Assembly (NCBI RefSeq): GCF_018614095.1
Contig: NZ_JAGGOY010000012.1
Coordinates: forward strand, 1-64,000
Direction: 5' to 3'
Source: Streptomyces sp. ISL-87
GTDB taxonomy: Bacteria > Actinomycetota > Actinomycetes > Streptomycetales > Streptomycetaceae
DNA: 64,000 bases
Part shown: positions 34,280 through 42,650 of the stretch, one piece after another
Numbering within the stretch: the first letter of the stretch is position 1
How the letters are laid out: every line of letters begins with the position of its first letter
Position numbers and translations under genes: made by a program
The notes under the pieces: model-generated
What the model saw: only the letters and a program-made list of their open reading frames with translations
Told to the model about the DNA's origin: nothing
Databases searched by the model: none

Positions 34280-35182
34280 CTACATCTCCTCCGTGACGTA
34301 ATGGCGAAGCCAGGTGCGGAACTCCGGGCCCAGGTCCTCACGCTCGCACGCGAGGCGGACGATGGCCCGCAGATAGTCCCCGCGGTCCCCGGTGTCGTAG
34401 CGGCGGCCCCGGAAGACCACGCCGTGCACCGGGCCGCCCACGCTCTCGTCGGCGGCCAGCTTCTGCAGGGCGTCGGTGAGCTGGATCTCCCCACCGCGGC
34501 CCGGCTCGGTCTCCCGCAGTATGCCGAAGATCGCGGGATTGAGGACATACCGTCCGATGACCGCGAAATTGCTGGGCGCGTCTGCCGCGTCGGGCTTCTC
34601 GACCAGGCCCGTGACGCGGACGACGTCCGGGTCGTCGGTGGGCTCGACGGCGGCGCAGCCGTAGAGGTGGATGCTGGAGGGGTCCACCTCCATGAGGGCG
34701 ACGACGGTGCCGCCCGTGCGCGCCTGGATGTCGACCATGTTGCGCAGCAGCGGGTCGCGTGGGTCGATGAGGTCGTCGCCGAGGAGGACGGCGAAGGGCT
34801 CCCGGCCGACGTGCGGCTCGGCGCAGAGCACGGCGTGGCCGAGGCCGCGCGGGTCGCCCTGGCGCACGTAGTGCATGGTGGCCAGGTCGCTGGACTCCTG
34901 GACCTTCTTGAGCTTGTCGTCGTCGCCCTTGGCGATGAGGGCCGATTCGAGCTCGTAGTTCCGGTCGAAGTGGTCTTCGAGGGGTCGCTTGTTACGCCCA
35001 GTGATCATGAGGACGTCGTCCAGCCCGGCCGAGACCGCTTCCTCGACCACGTACTGGATGGCCGGCTTGTCGACGACCGGGAGCATTTCCTTGGGCGTCG
35101 CCTTGGTCGCCGGAAGGAAGCGAGTGCCGAGGCCCGCGGCCGGGATGACGGCCTTTTTGATCACGGGGTGCGACTGAGTCAT
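34280..35182 (-). CDS. galU: UTP--glucose-1-phosphate uridylyltransferase
   Basis: GalU makes UDP-glucose for glycans and trehalose synthesis. The 300-residue product has IPAAGLGTRFLPATKATPKEMLPVVDKPAI, the active-site GDDLID, GLVEKP, IGRYVLNP and GGEIQLTDAL motifs. The ATG at 35182 gives MTQSHPVIKKAVIPAAG as expected, so the longer opening is ignored. It is divergent from the folate cyclo-ligase gene and first in the galU-glp-moaC-mog run. Confidence 0.95.
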   Translation of the reverse strand: MTQSHPVIKKAVIPAAGLGTRFLPATKATPKEMLPVVDKPAIQYVVEEAVSAGLDDVLMITGRNKRPLEDHFDRNYELESALIAKGDDDKLKKVQESSDLATMHYVRQGDPRGLGHAVLCAEPHVGREPFAVLLGDDLIDPRDPLLRNMVDIQARTGGTVVALMEVDPSSIHLYGCAAVEPTDDPDVVRVTGLVEKPDAADAPSNFAVIGRYVLNPAIFGILRETEPGRGGEIQLTDALQKLAADESVGGPVHGVVFRGRRYDTGDRGDYLRAIVRLACEREDLGPEFRTWLRHYVTEEM

Positions 35183-35275
35183 GCCAGCACGATAGTGGGT
35201 CGCACAGAACGTCCAGGTTAGATTCCGATGAATAGATCCACTTACGCCCCCATTCCAAAGGAGAACCATCCGCTA

Positions 35276-35890
35276 GTGGCAGGAAACCCCATAAATCCGG
35301 CGGCGAAGGCCGCGCTGCGCCGGGAACTCCTCGCCGCCCGCCGCGGCCTGACCCCCGAGGCCTGCGAAGCAGCGGCCCGCGCGCTCTCCCGCTCCGCCCT
35401 CGCACTGCCCGAACTCTCCGGTGCCCGCACGGTCGCCGCGTACGTCTCCGTCGGCACCGAACCCGGCACCCGCGAGCTGCTCGACGGGCTGCGCGCGGCC
35501 GGGAAGCAGGTGCTGCTGCCCGTACTGCTGCCCGACAACGATCTCGACTGGGCCGCGTACGAGGGCCCGGGCAGCCTCGCCGAGGCCGCGCACCCCGGGA
35601 AGATGCGGCTGCTGGAGCCGGCCGGGCCGCGGCTCGGGCCGGACGCGGTCACCGGCGCCGACGCCGTGCTGCTGCCCGGGCTGGCGGTGGACGCCCGCGG
35701 GATGCGGCTCGGACGTGGCGGAGGTTCGTACGACCGGGTGCTGGCCCGGCTGGAGCGGGCCGGGGCGCATCCGGCGCTGGTGGTGCTCCTCTACGACGAA
35801 GAGGTGGTCGCGCGGGTCCCGGAGGAACCGCACGACCACCCCGTTCAGGCGGTGGCCACCCCGTCAGGGGTGGTGCGCTTCAGTTCATGA
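35276..35890 (+). CDS. 5-formyltetrahydrofolate cyclo-ligase
   Basis: The enzyme converts 5-formyl-THF to 5,10-methenyl-THF with ATP. The 204-residue product shows KAALRRELLAARRGL, YVSVGTEPGT, the VLLPGLAVDARGMRLGRGGGSYDR signature and a C-terminal HDHPVQAVATP. The GTG at 35276 is favoured because AAAGGAGA lies 11 nt upstream. An ATG at 35230 has none. The last 6 nt overlap the convergent acylase gene. It pairs with galU/glp/glpR in many actinobacteria. Confidence 0.92.
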   Translation: MAGNPINPAAKAALRRELLAARRGLTPEACEAAARALSRSALALPELSGARTVAAYVSVGTEPGTRELLDGLRAAGKQVLLPVLLPDNDLDWAAYEGPGSLAEAAHPGKMRLLEPAGPRLGPDAVTGADAVLLPGLAVDARGMRLGRGGGSYDRVLARLERAGAHPALVVLLYDEEVVARVPEEPHDHPVQAVATPSGVVRFSS

Positions 35891-38731
35891 CCCCGGCTTG
35901 AGGGTCAGGGTGTTGACCGTCGCCTTGTCCACGGCCTCCTTGCCGAAGGGCCACTCCAGCAGCTCGCCCTTGGCCCACAGGGAGGTCTGGTCGGTGTAGT
36001 GGGAGTGGTAGGCGTGGCCCGAGGCGCCGGTCAGGTTGATCCAGCGGGACTTGTCCAGGTCGTTGAGGTTGACGACCATCCGCATCGACGGCACCCAGGT
36101 GACCCGGTACCCGCTGGAGGCGTTCCAGCCGGTGGCGTTGACGGTGGCCTCGCCGCCGCCCACGTTCCACGGGCCGCGGTTGAGGAGCCACTGCATGAAG
36201 CCGGGGCCCTCGGTGCCGATGGTCTGGTTCTTCAGCATCAGCTGGTGCAGCCGGCCCCAGCTCCAGGTGGACTGGTCCTTGCCGAGCTTGGCGGTGAGCT
36301 CCCAGCGGGCGTCCTTCATGGCCCGGGCGAACAGCTCGTCGCGGGTGTTGGTCTCCGGCTTGTGAAGGGCGGAGGGCGAGTGCCACCACGGCGACTTCTC
36401 GTCCTTGACCAGGCGGCGGACCACCTCGAACCAGCGGTCGCCGCCGTCCGGCTGCGCCGAGTCGGAGCCGCGCGTACCGCACTCGCGGACGGTCGTGGTG
36501 AGGTCGTCGACCGGGCCGGTCGCCTCCTCGCGGACGTTGATGCAGCTGCCCTCGATGCGCAGCTCCTTCGGCATCTTGTCGCCGAAGGACAGCTTGAGGA
36601 TGTTGCGCCAGACCGCGTTGAAGTAGGCGGCCGCCGCCGAGTCGGGCTCCTGGGTGTAGTTCCAGCCGTCCAGCAGCTTCTGCGCGGCGCGCACGTCCGG
36701 GTCGGAGACCTGGATCTTGGCCAGCATCGGGGTCAGCAGCGCGGCGATCTCGCTGCTGTTGTCCATCTGCATGGTGCGCATGTCGTCGGTGGAGATCTTG
36801 CCGCTGTCCTTGATCTTCGCCTCGATGAGGTCGTTGATCCGCTGGCTGCGCGCGCCGTAGCCCCAGTCGGTGGTCAGGACGTACGGGTACTTGCCGGTTC
36901 CGGTGCCGCTCTCGGTGACCGCCTGGTTGGCGGTGACGATGTAGCCGCGGGCCGGGTTGAGGTCGTACGGCATCTCGTCCTGCGGGATGTAGCCCGCGTT
37001 GCCGTCCTTGCCGCCCTTCCACGCGTACTTCGAGTCCCAGCCGGGGGCCGGCATGCGGCCGTCGCCGGCGCCGCGGATCGGGATGCGGCCCGGGGCCTGG
37101 TAGCCGATGTTGCCGCTGGGGCCCTTGTTGTCGGCGTAGATCAGGTTCTGGGACGGGACCTCGAAGTCGCGCGCCGCGGCGCGGAAGCTGTTGAAGTCCT
37201 TGGCCCGGTCGAGCTTGAAGACCGCGTCCATCGATTTGCCGGGGTCCAGGGCGGTCCAGCGCAGGGCGACGGCGTAGCCGTTGCCGCGGTCGGGGGCGGA
37301 GCTGGCGACGGGGGCGCGGGCGCCGACCGTGGCGATCTCGTCGCTGCGGTCGGAGATCAGGGGGCCGTTGTTGGTGCTGCGGACGGTGATCTTCTTGCTC
37401 TTGCCGCCCGCGACCTTGATCTCCTCTTCACGGATGGTGAAGGGGACCGTCTTGTTGTCGTAGATGTAGCCGTCGGGCTTGACCTGCTCCAGGTAGAGGT
37501 CGGTGACGTCGGCGCCGAGGTTGGTCATGCCCCAGGCGATGTCGGCGTTGTGGCCGATGACCACGCCGGGCATGCCCGAGAAGGTGTAGCCGGCCACGTC
37601 GTACTGGCACGCGGCGGAGGCGGCGCGGCAGTGCAGGCCCATCTGGTACCAGACCGAGGGCAGCTGCGGGGCGAGGTGCGGGTCGTTCGCGAGCAGCGGC
37701 TTGCCGGTGGTCGTGTACTTGCCGGAGACGACCCAGGAGTTCGAGCCTATGCCGCTGCCGTTGGGGCCGAGGATGGCGGGGATCTCGTCCAGGGTGTTGG
37801 CGAGGGCGCTCATCTGCGTGCGAAGGCCTACGGTCGCGCCCTGGGCGGTGGCGTTGCCGGCGAGGCCGGTGGCCGTGCCGCTGCCGGAGCTGGCGGACGC
37901 CTGGGATCCGGTGCCGGAGCCCGACCCGCTGCCCGCGCCGGACCCGGTGGAAGCGGAGCCCGCGGCTCCCTGGGGCGTGTACTTACCGCCGTCGGTCTTG
38001 CCGCCCTCGACGATCGGCTTCTTCCGGTCGAAGGGGTACGGCGGGTAGAGCTCGTCGATCTGCGCCGGCGTGAGCGTGCCCGACATCAGCGCGCGGTCGA
38101 TCTCGTCCTGCATGTTGCCGCGCAGGTCCCACGCCATCGCCTTGAGCCAGGCCACCGAGTCCACCGGGGACCACTGCTCGGGCTGGTAGTCGTCGCTGAT
38201 CTTGAGGGCGGCGTGCTCCACGGAGAGGTCCTTGCCGGACTTCCCCTTCAGGTACGCGTTGACTCCCTCGGCGTAGGCCTGGAGGTACTTCTTCGTCTCG
38301 GGCGAGAGCTTCGTGTCGTACTCGGCCTGCGCGACCTGGCGCCAGCCCAGCGTGCGCAGGAAGGCATCGGTCTCCACCTGCCCGGAGCCGAACATCTCGG
38401 AGAGCCGCCCGGAGGTCATGTGACGGCGTACGTCCATTTCCCAGAAGCGGTCCTGCGCGTGCACGAAGCCCTGCGCGCGGAAGAGGTCCTCGTCGCTGTC
38501 GGCGTAGAGCTGCGGAATTCCGTGGGAATCGCGCTTGACGTCCACGGTCCCGGCCAGGCTGGGCACCTTCAGGGACCCGGTCGTCTGGGGGAAGGAGGCG
38601 CGCACGTTGTCCGCGCTCCAGTACGCCCCGTAGCCGAGGCCCGCGAAGAGCGCCAGGACCAGCACGAGCACGATCAGACGGGCGCGTCGTCCCTTCTTCT
38701 TGACGGAAGGGGCGTTTTCGTTGGCGGGCAT
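35885..38731 (-). CDS. Penicillin acylase family Ntn-hydrolase, membrane-anchored
   Basis: A self-processing amidase family acting on beta-lactams, acyl-homoserine lactones or peptide amides. The 948-residue precursor has a basic head and one helix (about residues 20-40), then the alpha region with DSHGIPQLYADSDEDLFRAQGFVHAQDRFWEMD. The N-terminal nucleophile of the beta chain is Ser330 in IGSNSW, and NDPHL and the MPGVVIGHN oxyanion segment follow. A Gly/Ser-rich spacer (about residues 256-295, runs of GSGSGSG) precedes the cleavage site and may be an unusually long linker peptide. The substrate is unknown. A quorum-quenching acylase is possible. Confidence 0.92.
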   Translation of the reverse strand: MPANENAPSVKKKGRRARLIVLVLVLALFAGLGYGAYWSADNVRASFPQTTGSLKVPSLAGTVDVKRDSHGIPQLYADSDEDLFRAQGFVHAQDRFWEMDVRRHMTSGRLSEMFGSGQVETDAFLRTLGWRQVAQAEYDTKLSPETKKYLQAYAEGVNAYLKGKSGKDLSVEHAALKISDDYQPEQWSPVDSVAWLKAMAWDLRGNMQDEIDRALMSGTLTPAQIDELYPPYPFDRKKPIVEGGKTDGGKYTPQGAAGSASTGSGAGSGSGSGTGSQASASSGSGTATGLAGNATAQGATVGLRTQMSALANTLDEIPAILGPNGSGIGSNSWVVSGKYTTTGKPLLANDPHLAPQLPSVWYQMGLHCRAASAACQYDVAGYTFSGMPGVVIGHNADIAWGMTNLGADVTDLYLEQVKPDGYIYDNKTVPFTIREEEIKVAGGKSKKITVRSTNNGPLISDRSDEIATVGARAPVASSAPDRGNGYAVALRWTALDPGKSMDAVFKLDRAKDFNSFRAAARDFEVPSQNLIYADNKGPSGNIGYQAPGRIPIRGAGDGRMPAPGWDSKYAWKGGKDGNAGYIPQDEMPYDLNPARGYIVTANQAVTESGTGTGKYPYVLTTDWGYGARSQRINDLIEAKIKDSGKISTDDMRTMQMDNSSEIAALLTPMLAKIQVSDPDVRAAQKLLDGWNYTQEPDSAAAAYFNAVWRNILKLSFGDKMPKELRIEGSCINVREEATGPVDDLTTTVRECGTRGSDSAQPDGGDRWFEVVRRLVKDEKSPWWHSPSALHKPETNTRDELFARAMKDARWELTAKLGKDQSTWSWGRLHQLMLKNQTIGTEGPGFMQWLLNRGPWNVGGGEATVNATGWNASSGYRVTWVPSMRMVVNLNDLDKSRWINLTGASGHAYHSHYTDQTSLWAKGELLEWPFGKEAVDKATVNTLTLKPGS

Positions 38732-38966
38732 CGCTGTCCTTAGAGGGGCAGGGTGGTCCTGGGAGTGCTGGGAGCAACCATAGGCGCAGGACCCGGTTCG
38801 TTGATCCGCCAGGGGTCGAGGTCCTGAGGACAGGGCCCGTCGGCCGTTTCACAATGTGGTTATCACGTAAAGGGCGCGTCAAAGATTAGGTAAAGTAACG
38901 AAGTACTTGCCGCACCTGCCGCCAGGAGGAACGATCCGCCAGGCGCATTGAGGAAAGGGCCGCCCG

Positions 38967-40469
38967 CTGACTGTCCACACGCTCAATGAGCTACTGCTGG
39001 TCTGCTCGCTCGTGCTGCTCGTCGCCGTCGCGGCGGTACGCATCTCTTCACGCAGCGGCCTCCCCAGCCTGCTCATCTACCTCGGCATAGGCATCGCGAT
39101 AGGCCAGGACGGCATCGGCAACGTCGTATTCGACAACGCCGAGCTGACGCAGGTCATCGGTTATGCCGCACTCGTCGTGATCCTCGCCGAGGGTGGTCTG
39201 GGCACCAAGTGGAAAGAGATCAAGCCGGCCCTGCCGGCCGCGATCGCGCTGTCGCTGGCCGGCGTCGCCGTCAGCGTGGGAGTGACGGCGGCGGGCGCGC
39301 ACTACCTGGTCGGGCTGGACTGGCGACAGGCCCTGCTGATCGGCGCGGTCGTCTCCTCGACCGACGCGGCGGCCGTCTTCTCCGTCCTGCGCAAGGTGCC
39401 GCTGCCCTCGCGGGTGACGGGTGTACTGGAGGCGGAGTCCGGCTTCAACGACGCACCCGTGGTCATCCTGGTGGTGTCCTTCGCGACCCTCGGCCCGGTG
39501 GACGAGTGGTACGTCCTGATCGGCAAGATCGCGCTGGAGCTGGCGATCGGCGTCGCGATCGGCCTGACCGTGGGCTTCCTGGGGGCGTACGGCCTGCGGC
39601 ACGTGGCCCTGCCCGCCTCGGGCCTCTACCCGATCGCCGTGATGGCGATCGCCATCACCGCGTACGCGGCGGGCGCGATCGCGCACGGCTCCGGGTTCCT
39701 CGCCGTCTACCTGGCGGCCATGGTGCTGGGGAACGCGAAGCTCCCGCACTGGCCGGCGACCCGGGGATTCGCGGACGGGCTCGGCTGGATCGCCCAGATC
39801 GGCATGTTCGTCCTGCTCGGTCTCCTCGTCACCCCGCACGAGCTGGCGGGCGACTTCTGGCCGGCGGTGGTCATCGGGCTGGTGCTGACCATGGTCGCGC
39901 GGCCGCTCGAGGTCTTCGTCAGCCTGCTGCCGTTCCGGCTGCCGTGGCAGGAGCAGGCCCTGATGTCGTGGGCCGGCCTGCGCGGAGCGGTGCCCATCAT
40001 CCTCGCGACCATCCCGATGGTGTCCGGCATCGAGGGCAGCGACCGGGTCTTCAACATCGTCTTCGTGCTGGTCGTCGTCTACACGCTGGCGCAGGGGCCG
40101 ACCCTGCCGTGGGTGGCGCGCAAGCTCAATCTCCGCGAGACCGACGAGATCGCCGCCGACCTGGGGATCGAGTCGGCGCCGCTGGAGAAGCTGCGCGGGC
40201 ACCTGCTGTCCTTCGCCATCCCGCCGGCCTCGCGGATGCACGGCGTGGAGGTGAGCGAGCTGCGGCTGCCCGCCGGGGCCTCGGTCACGCTGGTGGTCCG
40301 GGACGCGAAGAGCTTCGTACCGGCGCCGTCGACGGTGCTGCGGCACGGGGACGAGCTGCTGGTGGTGGCCACGGATCCGGTCCGGGACGCGGCGGAGGCC
40401 CGGCTGCGGGCGGTGGCCCGGGGCGGCAAGCTGGCCGGATGGCTCGGGACCGGGTCGAACGGGTCTTGA
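38967..40469 (+). CDS. K+(Na+)/H+ antiporter of the CPA1/NhaP2 type
   Basis: A 12-helix cation/proton antiporter. The core motif SSTDAAAVFSVLR and ESGFNDAPVVI carries the conserved Asp residues, and RPLEVFVSLLPF and GLRGAVPIILA are family hallmarks. Residues about 400-490 form a cytosolic TrkA_C-type nucleotide-sensing domain. I choose CTG 38967 as start because AGGAAAGG lies 8 nt upstream, and it restores a complete first helix (LTVHTLNELLLVCSLVLL). The first conventional start, GTG 39012, would cut the helix and has no ribosome site. Confidence 0.88.
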   Translation: MTVHTLNELLLVCSLVLLVAVAAVRISSRSGLPSLLIYLGIGIAIGQDGIGNVVFDNAELTQVIGYAALVVILAEGGLGTKWKEIKPALPAAIALSLAGVAVSVGVTAAGAHYLVGLDWRQALLIGAVVSSTDAAAVFSVLRKVPLPSRVTGVLEAESGFNDAPVVILVVSFATLGPVDEWYVLIGKIALELAIGVAIGLTVGFLGAYGLRHVALPASGLYPIAVMAIAITAYAAGAIAHGSGFLAVYLAAMVLGNAKLPHWPATRGFADGLGWIAQIGMFVLLGLLVTPHELAGDFWPAVVIGLVLTMVARPLEVFVSLLPFRLPWQEQALMSWAGLRGAVPIILATIPMVSGIEGSDRVFNIVFVLVVVYTLAQGPTLPWVARKLNLRETDEIAADLGIESAPLEKLRGHLLSFAIPPASRMHGVEVSELRLPAGASVTLVVRDAKSFVPAPSTVLRHGDELLVVATDPVRDAAEARLRAVARGGKLAGWLGTGSNGS

Positions 40470-40857
40470 GCAGATCCCGAACAGAGCGTTAGAGCGGCGT
40501 TCTAAATCTATGATTTCGGGAACTTCGGGGCCGTCTTGCCCCGATTTCAGGGGCTGCGGAATGCGAACTTCCAGTTAATCGCAGGCGAAGACGGCCTTGT
40601 CGCCGGAATCACAAGGCGCGATAGCGACTCTGCCTGTACGATAAAGGCACACCACATCGAACCAACTCTGCCTGACGCAGAGCTGGCGCGACCGCAAAGC
40701 GGCCGTGGCACCCTCCCGCAGTGGGCGCCCAGGTATCACTCGGTTCTGCGCAAGAGGACAGCTCTCGGGGCTCCCACATGTACGGGTGCGACTCGCTCAC
40801 AAGGTGATGCATCGTCCGCAGTCGGGGAGTTCTACCAGGCAGCGGAAAGGCCAGGCC
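40470..40857 (+). promoter_or_regulatory. 388-nt leader/intergenic region of the MFS exporter gene
   Basis: No gene is supported here. It holds TTAGA-N7-TCTAA (40499-40515), a TACGAT-like -10 near 40637 and a perfect CTCTGC-N5-GCAGAG hairpin near 40668-40684. A GC-rich stretch then runs to the exporter ribosome site. The region is markedly less GC-rich in its first 250 nt. A long structured leader controlling the exporter is plausible. Confidence 0.4.
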
Positions 40858-42180
40858 GTGACATCCGCGGTCACGACCGACACGTCCGCCCGCCCCGGCT
40901 ACGGGCAGCTCCTGCGCACGCCCGGCGCCCTCAGCTTCCTGCTCCCCGGCTTCGCAGCCCGGCTGCCCTTCGGAATGCTGACCATCAGCATCCTGCTGCT
41001 CGTGCAGCACACCAGCGGTTCCTACGCCAGCGCCGGCATCGTCGCCGCCGTCACCGGAATCTCCATGGCGCTGTGCGCCCCCGTGATGGGCAACCTCACC
41101 GACAAGTACGGCCAGAGCGCCGTCCTGCTGCCGGCGGTCGTGATCCACGCCGCCGCCGTGAGCACCCTGGCCGCCCTCGCGCTGATCGGCGCACCCGTGA
41201 TCGTGCTCGCGCTGGCCGCCATTCCGGCCGGTGCCTCGGTGCCGCAGGTCGGCCCGATGGTCCGTGCCCGCTGGGCCGCCAAGCTTGAGGGCTCGCCGCT
41301 GCTGCCGACCGCCGCCGCGTTCGAGTCCGTCACCGACGAGTTCACCTTCGTCGTCGGCCCGGTCCTCGCGACCGCGCTGTGCACCGGCCTCCACCCGTCG
41401 GCCGGCCTGATCACCGAGGCCGCCCTGACGCTGCTCGGCGGCCTGCTGTTCGCCGCCCAGCGCGGCACCCAGCCCACGGCGCACACCGCGTCCGCCACCG
41501 GCACCAAGCGCGCCTCCGCACTGTCCTTCGCGGGTCTGCGCGTCCTGATCGTGGCCTTCCTCGGGATCGGCGCCGTCTTCGGCGGCATGCAGGTCTCGCT
41601 GGCGGCCTTCTCCAACGAGATCGGCAACCCGGGCGCGAACGGTCTGCTGTACGGCGTCTTCGCGGCCGGCAACATGGTCGCGGGCATCGCCTGTGGCGCC
41701 ATCGCCTGGAAGATCGGCCCGCGTCGCCGGCTACTGCTCGGCTACATCGGCCTGACCGCCGCCGCGTCGCTGCTGTGGACCGCCGACTCGATGATCCTGC
41801 TGGCCGCCCTCGGCCTGCTGGTCGGACTGTGCATCGCCCCCGCCCTGATCACCGGCTACACGATGATCGAGTCGCTGATCCCGGCGAACGCCCGCACCGA
41901 GGCCTTCACCTGGCTGACCGGCGCGATCGCCTTCGGGCAGGCCATCGCCGTGATCGTGGCCGGCCGTCTGACGGACGCGCACGGTTCCTCGTACGGCTTC
42001 CTCGTGCCGCTGGCGGCCACGGCGCTGGCACTGGTCACCCTGCTCGGCCTGCGCGCCAAGCTGGCGCCGAAGGCCCCGAGCCGGATCGTGAACTCGTCGG
42101 CGACCCGTGCGGTTGCCGCCCCTTCCGCAGGGGTGAACGAGCGTGGGATGGGTCACCGCGTGCCGGTGACGGTGGACTGA
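40858..42180 (+). CDS. MFS transporter
   Basis: A 440-residue major facilitator with 12 predicted helices. The loop 2-3 motif is GNLTDKYGQSAVLL (the G-x-x-x-D-R/K-x-G family motif A), and the first helix block is PGALSFLLPGFAARLPFGMLT. A C-terminal tail of about 35 residues is Ala/Ser-rich. The GTG at 40858 has AAAGG 8 nt upstream. The cargo is unknown. It follows a long structured leader, which suggests regulated expression as for drug exporters. Confidence 0.9.
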   Translation: MTSAVTTDTSARPGYGQLLRTPGALSFLLPGFAARLPFGMLTISILLLVQHTSGSYASAGIVAAVTGISMALCAPVMGNLTDKYGQSAVLLPAVVIHAAAVSTLAALALIGAPVIVLALAAIPAGASVPQVGPMVRARWAAKLEGSPLLPTAAAFESVTDEFTFVVGPVLATALCTGLHPSAGLITEAALTLLGGLLFAAQRGTQPTAHTASATGTKRASALSFAGLRVLIVAFLGIGAVFGGMQVSLAAFSNEIGNPGANGLLYGVFAAGNMVAGIACGAIAWKIGPRRRLLLGYIGLTAAASLLWTADSMILLAALGLLVGLCIAPALITGYTMIESLIPANARTEAFTWLTGAIAFGQAIAVIVAGRLTDAHGSSYGFLVPLAATALALVTLLGLRAKLAPKAPSRIVNSSATRAVAAPSAGVNERGMGHRVPVTVD

Positions 42181-42210
42181 TCCGCCGGAATACGTCACCA
42201 TGGAGCGTCG

Positions 42211-42237
42211 TTAGCACTCATTGAGTCAGAGTGCCAG
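42211..42237. promoter_or_regulatory. CIRCE-like (HrcA) element before the fmdB-family gene
   Basis: TTAGCACTC-N9-GAGTGCCAG. The left arm and 9-nt spacer match CIRCE exactly, and the right arm matches GAGTGCTAA at 6 of the first 6 and 7 of 9 positions overall. It ends in the AGGAGG ribosome site, 10 nt before the GTG, where bound HrcA could block expression. Confidence 0.6.
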
Positions 42238-42247
42238 GAGGAAATTC

Positions 42248-42574
42248 GTGCCGACCTACCAGTACCAGTGCACCGAGTGCGGTGAGGGCCTTGAGGCCGT
42301 GCAGAAGTTCACCGATGACGCACTGACCGTGTGCCCGAACTGCGACGGACGCCTGAAGAAGGTGTTCTCCGCGGTCGGCATCGTCTTCAAGGGCTCCGGT
42401 TTCTACCGGAACGACAGCCGTGGCGCTTCGTCGAGCAGCACGCCTGCCTCGAAGCCGGCGTCGTCCACGACTTCGACCGCTGCCGCCCCGGCCGCTTCGT
42501 CGTCGTCCTCGGCGGCCTCGTCGTCTTCGTCTTCCAGCACGTCGAGCACGAGCAGCTCCACCTCGGCTGCCTGA
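42248..42574 (+). CDS. FmdB family zinc-ribbon regulatory protein
   Basis: A 108-residue protein. The N-terminal 45 residues form the FmdB/CxxC_CXXC_SSSS ribbon: PTYQYQCTECGEGLEAVQ, then VCPNCDGRLKKVFS and GIVFKGSGFYRND. A Ser/Thr/Ala-rich disordered tail of about 50 residues follows. AGGAGGA lies 5-6 nt before the GTG at 42248. The molecular role is unknown for most members. The CIRCE-like element overlapping its leader suggests heat-shock control. Confidence 0.9.
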   Translation: MPTYQYQCTECGEGLEAVQKFTDDALTVCPNCDGRLKKVFSAVGIVFKGSGFYRNDSRGASSSSTPASKPASSTTSTAAAPAASSSSSAASSSSSSSTSSTSSSTSAA

Positions 42575-42588
42575 CCTCGTCTGTTTCC

Positions 42589-42627
42589 GTAAGGCCCCGT
42601 CGCCCCTCCCGGGCGGCGGGGCCTTAC
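42589..42627. terminator. Terminator between fmdB-family gene and MTA phosphorylase
   Basis: GTAAGGCCCCG(T)CGCCC pairs with GGGCG(G)CGGGGCCTTAC around a CTCCC loop, about 17 bp. It starts 14 nt after the stop. Confidence 0.85.
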
Positions 42628-42638
42628 GCATGCCCGGT

Positions 42639-42644
42639 TAGGGT
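42639..42644 (+). promoter_or_regulatory. -10 box of predicted leaderless MTA phosphorylase promoter
   Basis: TAGGGT is 6 nt before ATG 42651. The -35 region would overlap the preceding terminator hairpin. Confidence 0.45.
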
Positions 42645-42650
42645 GACGCC

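Noticed and set aside
35999..38743. 914-codon plus frame opposite the penicillin acylase
   Set aside because: It is a shadow of the acylase gene. The sense strand has the signal anchor, nucleophile and family motifs.
38948..38989. Leader peptide of 13 codons starting at TTG before the antiporter
   Set aside because: A GGAGG lies upstream, but the spacing is long and the peptide shows no regulatory codon run. The CTG start of the antiporter explains the second ribosome site.
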